Shown here: positions 35,074-43,946 of the stretch, piece by piece
How positions within the stretch are numbered: position 1 is the first letter of the stretch
Layout of the letters: each line of letters starts with the position of its first letter
DNA from: UBA7446 sp964014735
GTDB lineage: Bacteria; Bacteroidota; Bacteroidia; Flavobacteriales; Flavobacteriaceae
NCBI GenBank assembly: GCA_964014735.1
Contig: CAXHBH010000006.1
Location: 1 to 64,000, forward strand
Length of the DNA stretch: 64,000 nt
Direction: 5' to 3'
Position numbers and translations under genes: made by a program
The notes under the pieces: generated by a model
The model's database searches: none
What the model saw: the letters and a program-made list of their open reading frames with translations, nothing else
What the model was told of the DNA's origin: nothing

Positions 35074-37692
35074 ATGAAAGGTATATTTTATTTTTTTCTT
35101 ATCGGTTTTTCATATGCCGTTTTTGGACAAAACACTAAGCAGCCTAATGTGGTTTTTATTGCAGTTGATGATTTAAAACCAAGTATTCGAAGCTTTGGCG
35201 ATGCTTATGCTGTAACCCCCAATATGGATATGCTGGCCAGAAAATCTAGCTTGTTTCTCAATGCGCATACCCAACAAGCTATTTGTAGCCCATCCCGCAT
35301 AAGTTTACTTACAGGGTTAAGACCAGACAAGACACAAGTCTATGATTTGAAAACACAAATGCGAGACAAACTTCCTGATGTGATTACTATTCCCCAGCAC
35401 TTTAAAAAAAACGGTTATATAACAGCTGGAGTTGGAAAGATATTTGACCCCAGGGGAGTAGACAAACAATCTGATGGTATTTCATGGTCAATTCCTTTCA
35501 AACGAGCACACCAATTAGAATACTCAAAAGATTGGGGTAAACCAATGGTTGGTTATTATCAAAACCAGCAAATAAAAGAAAAAATTAAATCTATAGTCAA
35601 GAAGGAAAATATCCCACCTGCCAAAGTAGGGGATTATTTAAAAACCGTTTTTAGACCTCCGTTTTCGTCTAGTCCTGCTCCAGATGATGCTTATGCAGAT
35701 GGAGCTATTGCCGCTGAGGCATTGCGTATGATTGATGACTTATCTACTAATAGAAAACCATTCTTTTTGGCTGTTGGTTTTAAGCGCCCCCATCTTCCTT
35801 TCTCTGCCCCTAAAAAGTACTGGAATCTGTATGGTAGAGATAGAATTCCACTTGCAGCATTTCAAGAACGAGGTTCAAATATTGGCCGCTTAGCTTTTAA
35901 AGGGCCTGGTGAAATTTCAAAATATCCTATGGATGACCGATTTTACACGACTGATAACAATGGCCAACTAAATCTTGATGAAGCATTTCAAAGGGAATTA
36001 GTTCATGGCTATTATGCCTGCGTGTCCTTCATCGATTTTCAGATTGGAAAAGTCGTAAATAAGCTCAAAAAAAAGGGACTTATGGATAATACGATTATAG
36101 TAATATGGGGCGATCACGGTTTTCATTTAGGCGACCATCGTATGTGGACTAAACACTCAAATTTTGAACAAGCAACACGTTCGCCACTTATTATTTACAA
36201 CCCCAGAATAGGTGTTGCCCAAAAGATCATGTCACCCACAGAGTTTGTAGATGTTTTCCCTACGTTGACTGATATAGCTCAAATAGTACCTCCTTCAAAT
36301 GTTGATGGCACATCCTTGTTACCCATGATGATGGGACAGCAGCAATCTGTTAAAGAATTTGCTGTTAGCCAATACCCAAGGAACAATAAGATGGGGTATA
36401 GCTTTAGAACCGCTGCTTACCGTTATACGCTTTGGGTAAATAAGTCCAATATCGGGCAAAAAATTACAGATAAAGACATTGTTCAAGAAGAGCTGTTTGA
36501 GTACAGCACCGACCCCTTGGAAACAAAAAATCATATTGGAATAGCTAGTTACAATAAAGTCTACAATGATTTAAAATCTAAAGCTTTGAGTTTTCTATCT
36601 CCCACTGTTAAATCAACACCAAAATTAGAGGCAGTGCCTGTATCATATGAAAAAGGGATTAAGGATTTAATTTCTGAAAAAGGCTATGACTCCGGTCAGG
36701 TATATATTGGCGCTACTTTAAATCACAGACAACTAAATACTAAAGTGTCAGATCTTTTCCTTCAAGAATTTACTTATTCAACTCCTGAAAACTGCGCAAA
36801 ACAAGGACGTATTCATCCAAAACCTGGAGTTTGGGACTGGAAACCCCTAAATGAATATTTAGATTTTGCCGATATGAACAACATAGTTCTTCGAATTCAT
36901 GGCCCAATTAGCCCACAAGCTTCTCACTGGGCAAAAACAGACAGTAGAACTAAAGAAGAATTAGAAAAAAACATGGTGGAGTACTTTACTGCACTTTGTA
37001 AACGTATGAACAAAGAACCCTCTGTCAAGTGGATGGATGTTGTTAATGAGACCATTACCCCAGAGGGTTTTTGGTTTGAAGAAAAGCCAGGTGTTGAACA
37101 ATGGGAAAACCCCTGGGAACAAATTGGCAGGGATAAAAACGATGTTCCCCTTTACATCACAAAAGCATTTGAAATTGCTAATAAACACGCTACCAACAAG
37201 AGCTTGGTCTTTAACCAACACGGGGGTATGGAACCTAGAATGTGGGATAAAGTCAAGCAAACCATACTATATTTAAAAAAAGAAGGCTATAGAGTTGACG
37301 GTTTGGGATGGCAGGCACATTTGAGAAGTAATAAACCACTCGCTCTCGATAAAAAACAATTAGATTATTTCGCTAGCCTTATCGATTGGGCGCATCAACA
37401 CGGCTTAGACTTTCACGTCACAGAAATTGATTACCAAATAATGGATTCAAGTTTTAATTTAAAAGCACTACAAGATCAAGCATCAGCATATTCAAATATT
37501 TTAAAAGTTTTATTATCCAAAAGAAAAAATGGTGTAGTGACTTTTAATACTTGGGGAATGATTGATAAAAATACGGGTAGGCATCATGATAAATTTCGAT
37601 TCATATTTGATAAAAATATTAACCCAAAGCCAGCATATTTTGCTCTGAGAGAGGCCGTTGTTAAACCAGATAATAAACTGATATTAAAGTAA
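35074..37692 (+). CDS. Sulfatase-GH10 fusion enzyme
   Basis: An 872-residue two-enzyme polypeptide. Residues about 20-510 are an S1-type sulfatase close to the iduronate-2-sulfatase branch: NVVFIAVDDLKP, C71-S-P-S-R, GVGKIFD, KRPHLPFSAP and WGDHGFHLGDH. After a short linker, about 523-865 is a GH10 barrel: VYIGATLNHRQL, WMDVVNETI with acid/base E659, VDGLGWQAHL, HVTEIDY with nucleophile E784, and FNTWGMID. The usual HTLVWH segment is HGPISPQ, so the -1 subsite Trp-His pair is changed. A signal peptide (FGQ) but no lipobox or T9SS tail suggests a periplasmic location. One ORF, no frameshift. It lies 32 bases after GH5 and 3 before GH3. Confidence 0.93.
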   Translation: MKGIFYFFLIGFSYAVFGQNTKQPNVVFIAVDDLKPSIRSFGDAYAVTPNMDMLARKSSLFLNAHTQQAICSPSRISLLTGLRPDKTQVYDLKTQMRDKLPDVITIPQHFKKNGYITAGVGKIFDPRGVDKQSDGISWSIPFKRAHQLEYSKDWGKPMVGYYQNQQIKEKIKSIVKKENIPPAKVGDYLKTVFRPPFSSSPAPDDAYADGAIAAEALRMIDDLSTNRKPFFLAVGFKRPHLPFSAPKKYWNLYGRDRIPLAAFQERGSNIGRLAFKGPGEISKYPMDDRFYTTDNNGQLNLDEAFQRELVHGYYACVSFIDFQIGKVVNKLKKKGLMDNTIIVIWGDHGFHLGDHRMWTKHSNFEQATRSPLIIYNPRIGVAQKIMSPTEFVDVFPTLTDIAQIVPPSNVDGTSLLPMMMGQQQSVKEFAVSQYPRNNKMGYSFRTAAYRYTLWVNKSNIGQKITDKDIVQEELFEYSTDPLETKNHIGIASYNKVYNDLKSKALSFLSPTVKSTPKLEAVPVSYEKGIKDLISEKGYDSGQVYIGATLNHRQLNTKVSDLFLQEFTYSTPENCAKQGRIHPKPGVWDWKPLNEYLDFADMNNIVLRIHGPISPQASHWAKTDSRTKEELEKNMVEYFTALCKRMNKEPSVKWMDVVNETITPEGFWFEEKPGVEQWENPWEQIGRDKNDVPLYITKAFEIANKHATNKSLVFNQHGGMEPRMWDKVKQTILYLKKEGYRVDGLGWQAHLRSNKPLALDKKQLDYFASLIDWAHQHGLDFHVTEIDYQIMDSSFNLKALQDQASAYSNILKVLLSKRKNGVVTFNTWGMIDKNTGRHHDKFRFIFDKNINPKPAYFALREAVVKPDNKLILK

Positions 37693-37695
37693 ATA

Positions 37696-40041
37696 ATGAA
37701 ATTAAAACTAATAATACTATTGATAAGCGCTTCTGTTTTTGGACAAAACAGCACATCATTATACTTAAACCGTGATGCTGATGTTGATAGCCGGGTAGCT
37801 GATTTAATGTCCAAAATGACACTTGAAGAAAAAGTAGGCCAAATGTGTCAGTATGTTGGTATTGAGTACTTAAAAAAACAAAATAGAAATAGGAAAGCTT
37901 CTGGGGATGTTTCAAAGTTAAATAAAGACGCTTTTGCCATGTATAGCTTGTCTGAAAGTGAAATTACACAAGAAATTATCGATGGAAAAATCGGTTCTTT
38001 TCTTCACGTTCTAGAGCCCAAGGAGGTAAATTATTTGCAAGATTTTACCTTAAAATCTAGATTAAAAATTCCGCTTATAATAGGCATTGATGCCATTCAC
38101 GGAAATGCTATGGTTAGTGGAACAACGGTTTATCCATCGCCGATATCAATTGCTGCTACGTTTAATAATGATTTTGCGTTTGACGTGGCCAAACAAAGTG
38201 CAAGGGAAATGAGAGCTACAGGTTCTCAATGGACCTTTATGCCAAATATTGATGTGGCACGTGACCCTAGGTGGGGTCGTGTTGGTGAAACTTTCGGGGA
38301 AGACCCTTTTATGGTGGGAGAAATGGGTAAAGCTATGATAAAAGGTTTTCAAGGAGACGATTTTAGCAACCCAAATAATGTAATTGCTTGTGCAAAACAT
38401 ATGATTGCTGGGGCTGAACCACTCAATGGACTTAATATTTCTCCAATGGATGTTTCAGAAAGAACACTTCATGAAATTCATTTACCTCCCTATAAAAAGG
38501 CAATAGACGCCGGCGTTTATTCCATTATGGCAGCGCATAACGAACTTAATGGTATCCCTAGCCATATGCACAAAGGTCTTATGACAGATCTGTTTAGAAA
38601 TGAATGGGGTTTTGATGGATTTTTTGTAAGCGATTGGTACGACGTTAAGCGAATATGGTCGTATCACAAGGTGGCTAGAAACTACAAGGAAGCATCATTG
38701 TTTTCGGTAGCTGCAGGTATGGACATGAACATGCACGGACCCGATTTTTACGATTTTGTTGTTGCTTTAGTCAAAGAAAAAAAATTATCAATGGATCGCG
38801 TTGATGAGGCATGCTCAAAAATTTTATATGCGAAATTCCAACTTGGTCTGTTCGAAAACCGATTTGTGGATACCTCCAAAATAGGCGAAAATGTGTTTAT
38901 AAAAAGTCATTTGGATAAAGCTGAAGAAATAGCGGATAATGCCATTACACTTCTAAAAAATAGCGACTTACTTCCAATCAATAACGCAAACGCAAAGCGG
39001 ATATTGGTTACGGGGCCTAATGCACATAACAACACTACTTTGGGCGATTGGCATTTTGAGCAGCCTGCAGAAAACGTTGTAACGATTTTTGAGGGTATAA
39101 AAGAAGTTGGAGAAGAGTACAATCACAAAGTTGATTTTTTTGACTCAGGTATTAAGATTAGAAATATTCAAGATTCAAAGATTAATGCCACTTCCGAAAT
39201 GTCAGCGAATTATGACCACGTATTTGTTGTTGTTGGTGATAACTCACTTAGATACTCATGGGAAGGGGGTAAAAGTTTTCAAAAAACCGCAGGGGAAAAT
39301 AAGGCGAGGAGCTTTTTAGGCCTGCCAGGAAAACAACTTGAATTAGTTAAAGCCATTTATGAAAAAAATAAAAACCTGACGGTGGTTTATGTAAGCGGAA
39401 AACCCATCAGCGAGCCATGGATAGAGGATAACATTAAATCAATTATTCATGCGTGGGAGCCTGGAAGTATGGGCGGCAAATCTTTGGGTAAAATTGTTTT
39501 TGGAATAGTTAACCCAAGCGGAAAAATGCCCATTACTACTGCGAGATCAGTTGGACAACTCATAATGGTGTATAACCACAAACCCACAAATTATATACAC
39601 AAGTATGCTTTTGAGAAAACGAAGCCGCTTTACCCATTTGGCTACGGACTAAGCTATACTACTTTTTCAATATCAGCACCAAAACCCTCTAAATCTACAT
39701 GGAACGGAAAGGGTTCATTAGAAGTAGAGGCAATTGTTACAAATACTGGTAATGTGGCAGGTACCGAAACGGTCCAATTGTATTTAAGAGATAAATTCAG
39801 CACGGTTACAAGACCTGTATTGGAATTGAAAGCCTATGACAAAATGAACCTTCAACCTGGGGAATCAAAAAAAGTTACGTTTTCATTAACTGCTGAAGCA
39901 TTTGCCTATTACAACATTGATATGAAATATCTAGCTGAAAAAGGGGACTTTATCATATATACGGGTAACTCATCTGCTGCTAAAAGTTTGAAGAAAGCGA
40001 GAATAAACTTAACTCAAAATATTTATTTCGATGAAAAATAA
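37696..40041 (+). CDS. GH3 family beta-xylosidase/beta-glucosidase
   Basis: A 781-residue exo-glycosidase with a signal peptide (SVFGQ). Visible are the N-terminal GH3 motif MTLEEKVGQM, IGIDAIHGN, RDPRWGRVGETFGEDP, nucleophile D313 (FFVSDWYD), the C-terminal alpha/beta sandwich with ITLLKNSDLLPI, and a fibronectin-III-like tail (about 675-745: VTNTGNVAGTETVQLYL). Substrate is not fixed by sequence; in this locus beta-xylosidase activity is most likely. It starts 3 bases after the fusion gene and overlaps the next sulfatase gene by 11 bases. Confidence 0.95.
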   Translation: MKLKLIILLISASVFGQNSTSLYLNRDADVDSRVADLMSKMTLEEKVGQMCQYVGIEYLKKQNRNRKASGDVSKLNKDAFAMYSLSESEITQEIIDGKIGSFLHVLEPKEVNYLQDFTLKSRLKIPLIIGIDAIHGNAMVSGTTVYPSPISIAATFNNDFAFDVAKQSAREMRATGSQWTFMPNIDVARDPRWGRVGETFGEDPFMVGEMGKAMIKGFQGDDFSNPNNVIACAKHMIAGAEPLNGLNISPMDVSERTLHEIHLPPYKKAIDAGVYSIMAAHNELNGIPSHMHKGLMTDLFRNEWGFDGFFVSDWYDVKRIWSYHKVARNYKEASLFSVAAGMDMNMHGPDFYDFVVALVKEKKLSMDRVDEACSKILYAKFQLGLFENRFVDTSKIGENVFIKSHLDKAEEIADNAITLLKNSDLLPINNANAKRILVTGPNAHNNTTLGDWHFEQPAENVVTIFEGIKEVGEEYNHKVDFFDSGIKIRNIQDSKINATSEMSANYDHVFVVVGDNSLRYSWEGGKSFQKTAGENKARSFLGLPGKQLELVKAIYEKNKNLTVVYVSGKPISEPWIEDNIKSIIHAWEPGSMGGKSLGKIVFGIVNPSGKMPITTARSVGQLIMVYNHKPTNYIHKYAFEKTKPLYPFGYGLSYTTFSISAPKPSKSTWNGKGSLEVEAIVTNTGNVAGTETVQLYLRDKFSTVTRPVLELKAYDKMNLQPGESKKVTFSLTAEAFAYYNIDMKYLAEKGDFIIYTGNSSAAKSLKKARINLTQNIYFDEK

Positions 40042-41455
40042 TATGCTCGTATTCATTTTGTTATTACTATTTAGTTTTAGCATTCAAGCACAAGAAAAAA
40101 AATCTAAAAACGTCCTCTTTATCATTGTTGATGATTTAAGACCTGTACTTCCCACTTATGGTGCAAATCAAGTTGTTGCACCCAACATCACTGCTTTTGC
40201 TGAAGATGCAGTGCAGTTCAACAATGCTTTTGATAACATACCCACTTGTGGGGCTTCAAGAGCAAGTATACTCACAGGTATAAGGCCAACACGTAAATAT
40301 TTTAAGAGATACACCACCTCCATTAGCAAGGATATGCCTGATGCCATTACGTTTCCCGGATTGTTAAAAGACAATGGCTATACCACCATCAGTAATGGCA
40401 AAATTTCTCATAACAGGGACGATATGACACATACGTGGTCTGAGATTTGGCGTCCAAAAGGGAAGTACAACAATCAGGACTACGTTGACCCAAAAACCAG
40501 CGAGACACTTGAAAAAGATGGATTACCTGGTGTGTATCCATTTGAAAGATTGGATGTAGCCGATGCTTCTTATAAGGACGGAAAAACTGCAAATAAAGCG
40601 GTTAATGACTTAAAAAAATTGAAGAAATCAGGGAAGCCGTTTCTGTTGGCTGTTGGGTTTTTAAAACCACACTTACCTTTTAATGCACCTAGCAAATATT
40701 GGAACTTTTATGATGAAGAAGATATTCAACTTCCAATCAACAATACCTTTCCTAAAAACGGGCCAAAATCTGCAGGAAATTGGTATGAGATGGTCAAGTA
40801 TAAGGGGATTCCAAAAAATATCGATAAAGAGGCCAAAAATGCTGCTTCATTTACTCTGGATGAAAACTTTGCAAAACAGCTTATTCATGGTTATTATGCT
40901 TGCGTAAGCTATACGGATGCACAAATAGGCAAGGTTTTGGACACACTAGATGAGTTGGGATTAAGTGACGATACCATAGTCATTTTTACCAGTGATCACG
41001 GTTTTAGCCTTATGGAACACAATAGGTGGTCCAAGCACAACCTTTTTAGTGTCGAAAACAGGGTTCCGTTAATGATACGCGTGCCTGGTTTAACCCAAAA
41101 AGCACAATCACAAAGCTATGTTGAGTTAATTGATTTGTATCCAACGATAACAGAACTAGTTGGACTTGAAACACCAGCACGTGTAGAGGGCATTTCATTG
41201 GTTCACAATCTAAAAGACCCTAGCTTGATTTCAAAATCGTTGGGATACTCAAGAATTTGGAATGGAGACATGGTTGTATCTCCCAACTATTTATACGCTG
41301 AATGGCGTGGAGAAGAACGAGGTAATATATATGATAGTATGCTCTATGATCTTATAACAGACTCTTTGGAGATGGATAATATTGTAAGCCATCCAAAGTA
41401 TAAAAAACTAGTTGACAGTTTAAGTCAAAAAATCAAATTAAAATCAGTTCAATAA
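40031..41455 (+). CDS. S1-type sulfatase with C-G-A-S-R activation motif
   Basis: A 474-residue sulfatase with a signal peptide (SIQAQ). NVLFIIVDDLRPVL binds the metal, and the formylglycine motif is C73-G-A-S-R, with Ala in place of the common Pro. GFLKPHLPFNAP, FTSDHGFSLMEHNRWSKHN and the general layout match the iduronate-2-sulfatase-like S1 branch, the same branch as the fusion enzyme. Substrate position is unknown. Gene overlaps on the GH3 side (11 bases) and a 1-base gap to the next sulfatase show tight co-expression. Confidence 0.94.
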   Translation: MKNNMLVFILLLLFSFSIQAQEKKSKNVLFIIVDDLRPVLPTYGANQVVAPNITAFAEDAVQFNNAFDNIPTCGASRASILTGIRPTRKYFKRYTTSISKDMPDAITFPGLLKDNGYTTISNGKISHNRDDMTHTWSEIWRPKGKYNNQDYVDPKTSETLEKDGLPGVYPFERLDVADASYKDGKTANKAVNDLKKLKKSGKPFLLAVGFLKPHLPFNAPSKYWNFYDEEDIQLPINNTFPKNGPKSAGNWYEMVKYKGIPKNIDKEAKNAASFTLDENFAKQLIHGYYACVSYTDAQIGKVLDTLDELGLSDDTIVIFTSDHGFSLMEHNRWSKHNLFSVENRVPLMIRVPGLTQKAQSQSYVELIDLYPTITELVGLETPARVEGISLVHNLKDPSLISKSLGYSRIWNGDMVVSPNYLYAEWRGEERGNIYDSMLYDLITDSLEMDNIVSHPKYKKLVDSLSQKIKLKSVQ

Positions 41456-41456
41456 T

Positions 41457-43016
41457 ATGAAAACTATCATAAACCTTTTGTTTTGTTTGTTGATTTCTTT
41501 TGTTGCCCAAGCACAAAAAAAGCAACCTAATATTGTATTTATAATGTCGGATGACCACGCTGTGAGTGCTGTAAGTGCTTACAACGACTGGCTAGCAGCA
41601 TTGGCACCAACACCCAATATTGATCGAATTGCAGATGAGGGTATGCTAATGCATGCCACTTATAATACCAACAGTATTTGTGGCCCCAGTAGGGCTGCAA
41701 TACTAACAGGAAAATATAGCCACGTCAATGGATTTTTTAAAAACGAAAAAGGAGGAGATTTTGATGCTTCCCAACAAACTTTTCCAAAACTATTGCAAAA
41801 GGCGGGCTACCAAACAGCCGTTATTGGCAAGTGGCACTTAGGTACGGCGCCTACAGGATTTGACTATTCTAAGGTTATGGTCAATCATGGCGGACAAGGA
41901 ACGTATTTTAACACAGTTTTCGTAGAAAATGGTACGAAGACAATTGAAGAAACTACACGTCACTCCACAGCTCAGGTTGCACACGATGCCTTAAAATGGC
42001 TTGATGAAACTAGAGATAAAGACAAGCCTTTTATGCTGATGTATCAGTTTAAAGCTCCGCACCGCCCTTGGACTCCAAACCCAAAGTTTAAAGAATTGTA
42101 TACTGACGATTTTCCTCATCACGAAACATTTAATGATGATTATGATGGTCGTATAGCTGCCTCAAAAAACATGTTAGAGATTGAAAATCACATGAACAGA
42201 AAAGACCTAAAGGTTCCACCACCAGAGGGATTGACAAGAAGACAACTGGGCCGTTATCAACGCTTTGGAAATAATGGTCAATTTTGGACACCACATGATA
42301 GTTTACAAGGTGCAGCTTTGAAAAATTGGAAGTATCAACGCTACATAAAAGATTACTTGCGGTGTGTTGCTGGTGTGGACGAGGCAGTTGGTCAAATGCT
42401 CGATTACCTTAAGGCAAACGGTTTGGATGAAAATACTATAGTGGTTTACACATCTGACCAAGGCTTTTATTTAGGTGAGCATGGCTGGTTTGATAAACGT
42501 TGGATGTATGAGCCTTCTTTCCGTATGCCTTTTATGGTAAAATATCCTAAAAAAATTAAGGCGGGTACACAAAACAAAGAGTTGTTATTAAACATCGACT
42601 TTGCACCTACTCTATTGGATTTGGCAGGAGTTTCGATACCAAAAGATATTCAAGGAGAAAGCTTTAAAAGACAGCTTTATGGAAAACGATATAAAGGAAG
42701 AGATGCTGTTTATTATCACTATTATGAATATCCTTTTTGGCACAAAGTTCAGCCTCACTACGGAGTGAGTACTGGAAAGTATAAGTTAATACACTTCTAT
42801 TACGATATGGATGAATGGGAACTTTTTGATCTTGAAAATGACAAAAATGAATTGAATAATTTATATGGGGAGCCGGGATACGAAAAAATTACGGCAACCC
42901 TAAAGCAAAAAATAAAATCACTACAAAAACAATACAAGGACGATATGTCACTAGATGAAATGCGCGCTATGACCGATGTTGTGGTCAAGCGTGTCTACAG
43001 TGAACGAAATAACTAA
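41457..43016 (+). CDS. S1-type sulfatase (GlcNAc-6-sulfatase-like branch)
   Basis: A 519-residue sulfatase with a signal peptide (FVAQAQ). PNIVFIMSDDHA and C75-G-P-S-R, followed by AAILTGKYSHVNGF, are characteristic of the N-acetylglucosamine-6-sulfatase-like group. GKWHLGTAPTGFDY, YTSDQGFYLGEHGWFDKRWMYEPSFRMPFMV and ELFDLENDKNELNNLY follow in the expected order. Family members act on many different sulfated sugars, so the name of the branch does not fix the substrate. It is spaced 12 bases before the SASA esterase gene. Confidence 0.94.
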   Translation: MKTIINLLFCLLISFVAQAQKKQPNIVFIMSDDHAVSAVSAYNDWLAALAPTPNIDRIADEGMLMHATYNTNSICGPSRAAILTGKYSHVNGFFKNEKGGDFDASQQTFPKLLQKAGYQTAVIGKWHLGTAPTGFDYSKVMVNHGGQGTYFNTVFVENGTKTIEETTRHSTAQVAHDALKWLDETRDKDKPFMLMYQFKAPHRPWTPNPKFKELYTDDFPHHETFNDDYDGRIAASKNMLEIENHMNRKDLKVPPPEGLTRRQLGRYQRFGNNGQFWTPHDSLQGAALKNWKYQRYIKDYLRCVAGVDEAVGQMLDYLKANGLDENTIVVYTSDQGFYLGEHGWFDKRWMYEPSFRMPFMVKYPKKIKAGTQNKELLLNIDFAPTLLDLAGVSIPKDIQGESFKRQLYGKRYKGRDAVYYHYYEYPFWHKVQPHYGVSTGKYKLIHFYYDMDEWELFDLENDKNELNNLYGEPGYEKITATLKQKIKSLQKQYKDDMSLDEMRAMTDVVVKRVYSERNN

Positions 43017-43028
43017 AAATACTATCTA

Positions 43029-43946
43029 ATGCCAAGACTTTTTATTTTATATCTTGTCGTAAACTTTGTTTTTTTATTCAATTCAAAAAGCCAAGAAATT
43101 AAAAAAACTAAAGTTTTAATCTTTGCTGGACAATCTAATATGGATGGCAAAGGGGATGGGTCATTACTTAGCGAAAACGAACTAAAAAACTTGAAGATTG
43201 CTGGGGAAAAAGTAAAATTCATTTTCGACAGTAGTATGGGAAGAATTAATGATAATCAGAAAACAAGAGTTCGAGGGGGTTTACAACTCACCAATCCGCT
43301 GCCACAGCATAAAAAAAAGTATCGCATCAAAAAAAGTTTTGGTCCTGAGCTTTTTTTGGGAATTGAATTAAATAAAGCATACTCCAACCAAGATTTTTTA
43401 TTTATTAAAAGATCTCAAGGGCACACTTCTTTACATGGCAGTTGGAATCCAGAATGGACTCTCGAAAAAGCTGCAATTTTTGGCGAAGAAAACTATCCAA
43501 AACTCTATTATGAACTAATTGATTTAATTGATTCAAAAGTTTCAACCCTAAAAGATAATTCATATGAAATCACAGGCGTTTTTTGGGTTCAAGGTGAAAA
43601 AGACAGTGGCATCAATAATTATGGAGATATGGGTTCAAAAAATTATTATAAAAATCTCAAAAATTTAATTGGTAACTTAAGAGCACATCTAAACTTAGAG
43701 AATTTGCCTTTTTTTATTTTACAAGTTGGTTCTGGAGAGGTTGTTGAGTCAATGAAGCGCCTGTCAAAAGAAGACAAACGGGTTTACTTCATACCTCAAA
43801 AATTTAATCCAAAGAGTAAATATTTTTATCCAAAATATAATCATAAATGGAATGGTAAGCCTGTAGGTCATTATAATTATGAGGGCATGAAGAAAATAGG
43901 GGTTAGATTTTTTGAGTCCTATATTAATGCAACTTCACTAGAATGA
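43029..43946 (+). CDS. SASA/CE6-like carbohydrate acetylesterase
   Basis: A 305-residue SGNH-type esterase with a signal peptide (FNSKSQ). Block I is FAGQSNMDGKG with nucleophile S36. Block GVFWVQGEKDSG matches the GxxWxQGExD of the sialate-O-acetylesterase (SASA) domain, and VGHYNYEGMKKIG holds the late His. Families CE6 and SASA include acetyl-xylan esterases, so removal of acetyl groups from the xylan chain is plausible. The gene lies between two sulfatases and overlaps the next by 4 bases (ATGA). Confidence 0.8.
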   Translation: MPRLFILYLVVNFVFLFNSKSQEIKKTKVLIFAGQSNMDGKGDGSLLSENELKNLKIAGEKVKFIFDSSMGRINDNQKTRVRGGLQLTNPLPQHKKKYRIKKSFGPELFLGIELNKAYSNQDFLFIKRSQGHTSLHGSWNPEWTLEKAAIFGEENYPKLYYELIDLIDSKVSTLKDNSYEITGVFWVQGEKDSGINNYGDMGSKNYYKNLKNLIGNLRAHLNLENLPFFILQVGSGEVVESMKRLSKEDKRVYFIPQKFNPKSKYFYPKYNHKWNGKPVGHYNYEGMKKIGVRFFESYINATSLE

